NCBI GenBank assembly: GCA_029204225.1
Contig: CM055103.1
Span: 6,384,852 to 6,448,851, forward strand
DNA: 64,000 nt
DNA from: Diphasiastrum complanatum
Taxonomy: Eukaryota; Streptophyta; Lycopodiopsida; Lycopodiales; Lycopodiaceae
Direction: 5' to 3'
The position numbers and the translations under genes are program-made. The notes beneath the pieces are model-generated. The model searched no databases. It was not told the origin of the DNA and was given only the letters and a program-made list of their open reading frames with translations. This document shows, in pieces, positions 63,422 to 64,000 of this stretch (position 1 is its first letter; the number at the start of each line of letters is the position of its first letter).

Positions 63422-64000
63422 CAACCTTGCAAGGATATTTAGAGTATCTCAAGATGAGGTTATCAAAACAAAAGACATCGTGCATTTAAGTTAGTATTTT
63501 TTGTAGGGTTTTTCATATTGGAGGGAAAGCCAAGTGGCAAAGTAGGGTTTGTATGCTTAAGAATCTATCTCAATGTTTGGTTAGATTCTCTATCAATATT
63601 TCTCTTATTCTCTATAGTGTTTGCAAAGGATCTACTTCTCAACGGCCAGCACTAGTTCTCTGTCTGAATCTACTTCAATGCAAGTTCTTGAAAGAGTTTC
63701 AGCTTGACTAGGAATCACGTGACTACAAATCGATTTAGCTACAGCTCAGTCACGGGTTTCGTTTTGCAGTATTATGGTGGTGTGTCCTACCTATCAGTAT
63801 GACACACTTATGGCCTGATTTCGATCCTTGATTGACAATGGAAACTCATCTTGGTTATAAGATCTGTCAGGGCTCGATTTCCTACGGTTCTACAAATTGT
63901 TTCAGTTTTTTCTTTATTTTTTACAGATTGTAATTATTCCTAATATATTCTACTCAAAAAGCAGGGAATTAAACTAATTCTACAAAGTGTTGTTACAACT
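63422..64000. other. Right end of the window, nothing recognised
   Basis: No coding family, RNA gene or terminal repeat was recognised. Confidence 0.4.

Overview
This is nuclear DNA of a land plant. The evidence is two split genes with plant-type GT-AG (and one GC-AG) introns, a cytosolic serine hydroxymethyltransferase (SHMT) and a cytosolic-type tyrosyl-tRNA synthetase (TyrRS), one nuclear tRNA-Pro(AGG), and a background crowded with decayed Ty1/copia and Ty3/gypsy retrotransposons and very long CT/CA microsatellites. It looks like a gene-poor stretch of a large, repeat-rich genome (gymnosperm, fern or a large angiosperm). The sequence alone does not settle which.

Layout. 1-5 kb: a diverged tandem repeat with an 85-bp tRNA-like (SINE) insertion, then three copia fragments in mixed orientation. 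5.1 kb: tRNA-Pro. 5.2-10 kb: no recognisable gene; a compound microsatellite and an LTR-like piece. 10.5-11 kb: a hAT-like MITE with an 8-bp target duplication. 11.7-14.0 kb: the SHMT gene (minus strand, 4 exons, 472 aa). 14-21 kb: LTR-like remnants and a copia 3' end. 21.7-24.7 kb: an old copia integrase/RT relic interrupted by a younger, internally deleted copia element with a 5-bp TSD. 26-30.6 kb: copia integrase and gag fragments and a gypsy pol relic. 31.0-36.1 kb: a structurally delimited copia element (two 404-bp LTRs, PBS, G14 polypurine tract, TSD ATTAC) carrying large internal deletions and a 249-bp foldback. 38.0-41.6 kb: the TyrRS gene (minus strand, 9 exons, 403 aa). 43.6-47.1 kb: a degenerate copia on the minus strand. 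47.6-48.3 kb: a gypsy RT relic. 48.9-54.2 kb: a copia element with about 0.87-kb LTRs rich in CACGTG palindromes. 54.2-58.2 kb: no gene. 58.2-61.4 kb: the gag end of a gypsy element. 61.4-64 kb: microsatellite and unassigned sequence.

The two protein-coding genes look intact: reading frame and splice sites join exactly over all exons. They serve one-carbon metabolism and translation and have no evident functional link. None of the retrotransposons has a complete coding capacity. I found no sign of a previously undescribed gene system. The most informative signals are the GC-AG intron in SHMT, the tRNA-like insertion with paralogous empty sites, the hAT-like MITE, the nested copia, the foldback inside a copia element, and homopolymer-G polypurine tracts.
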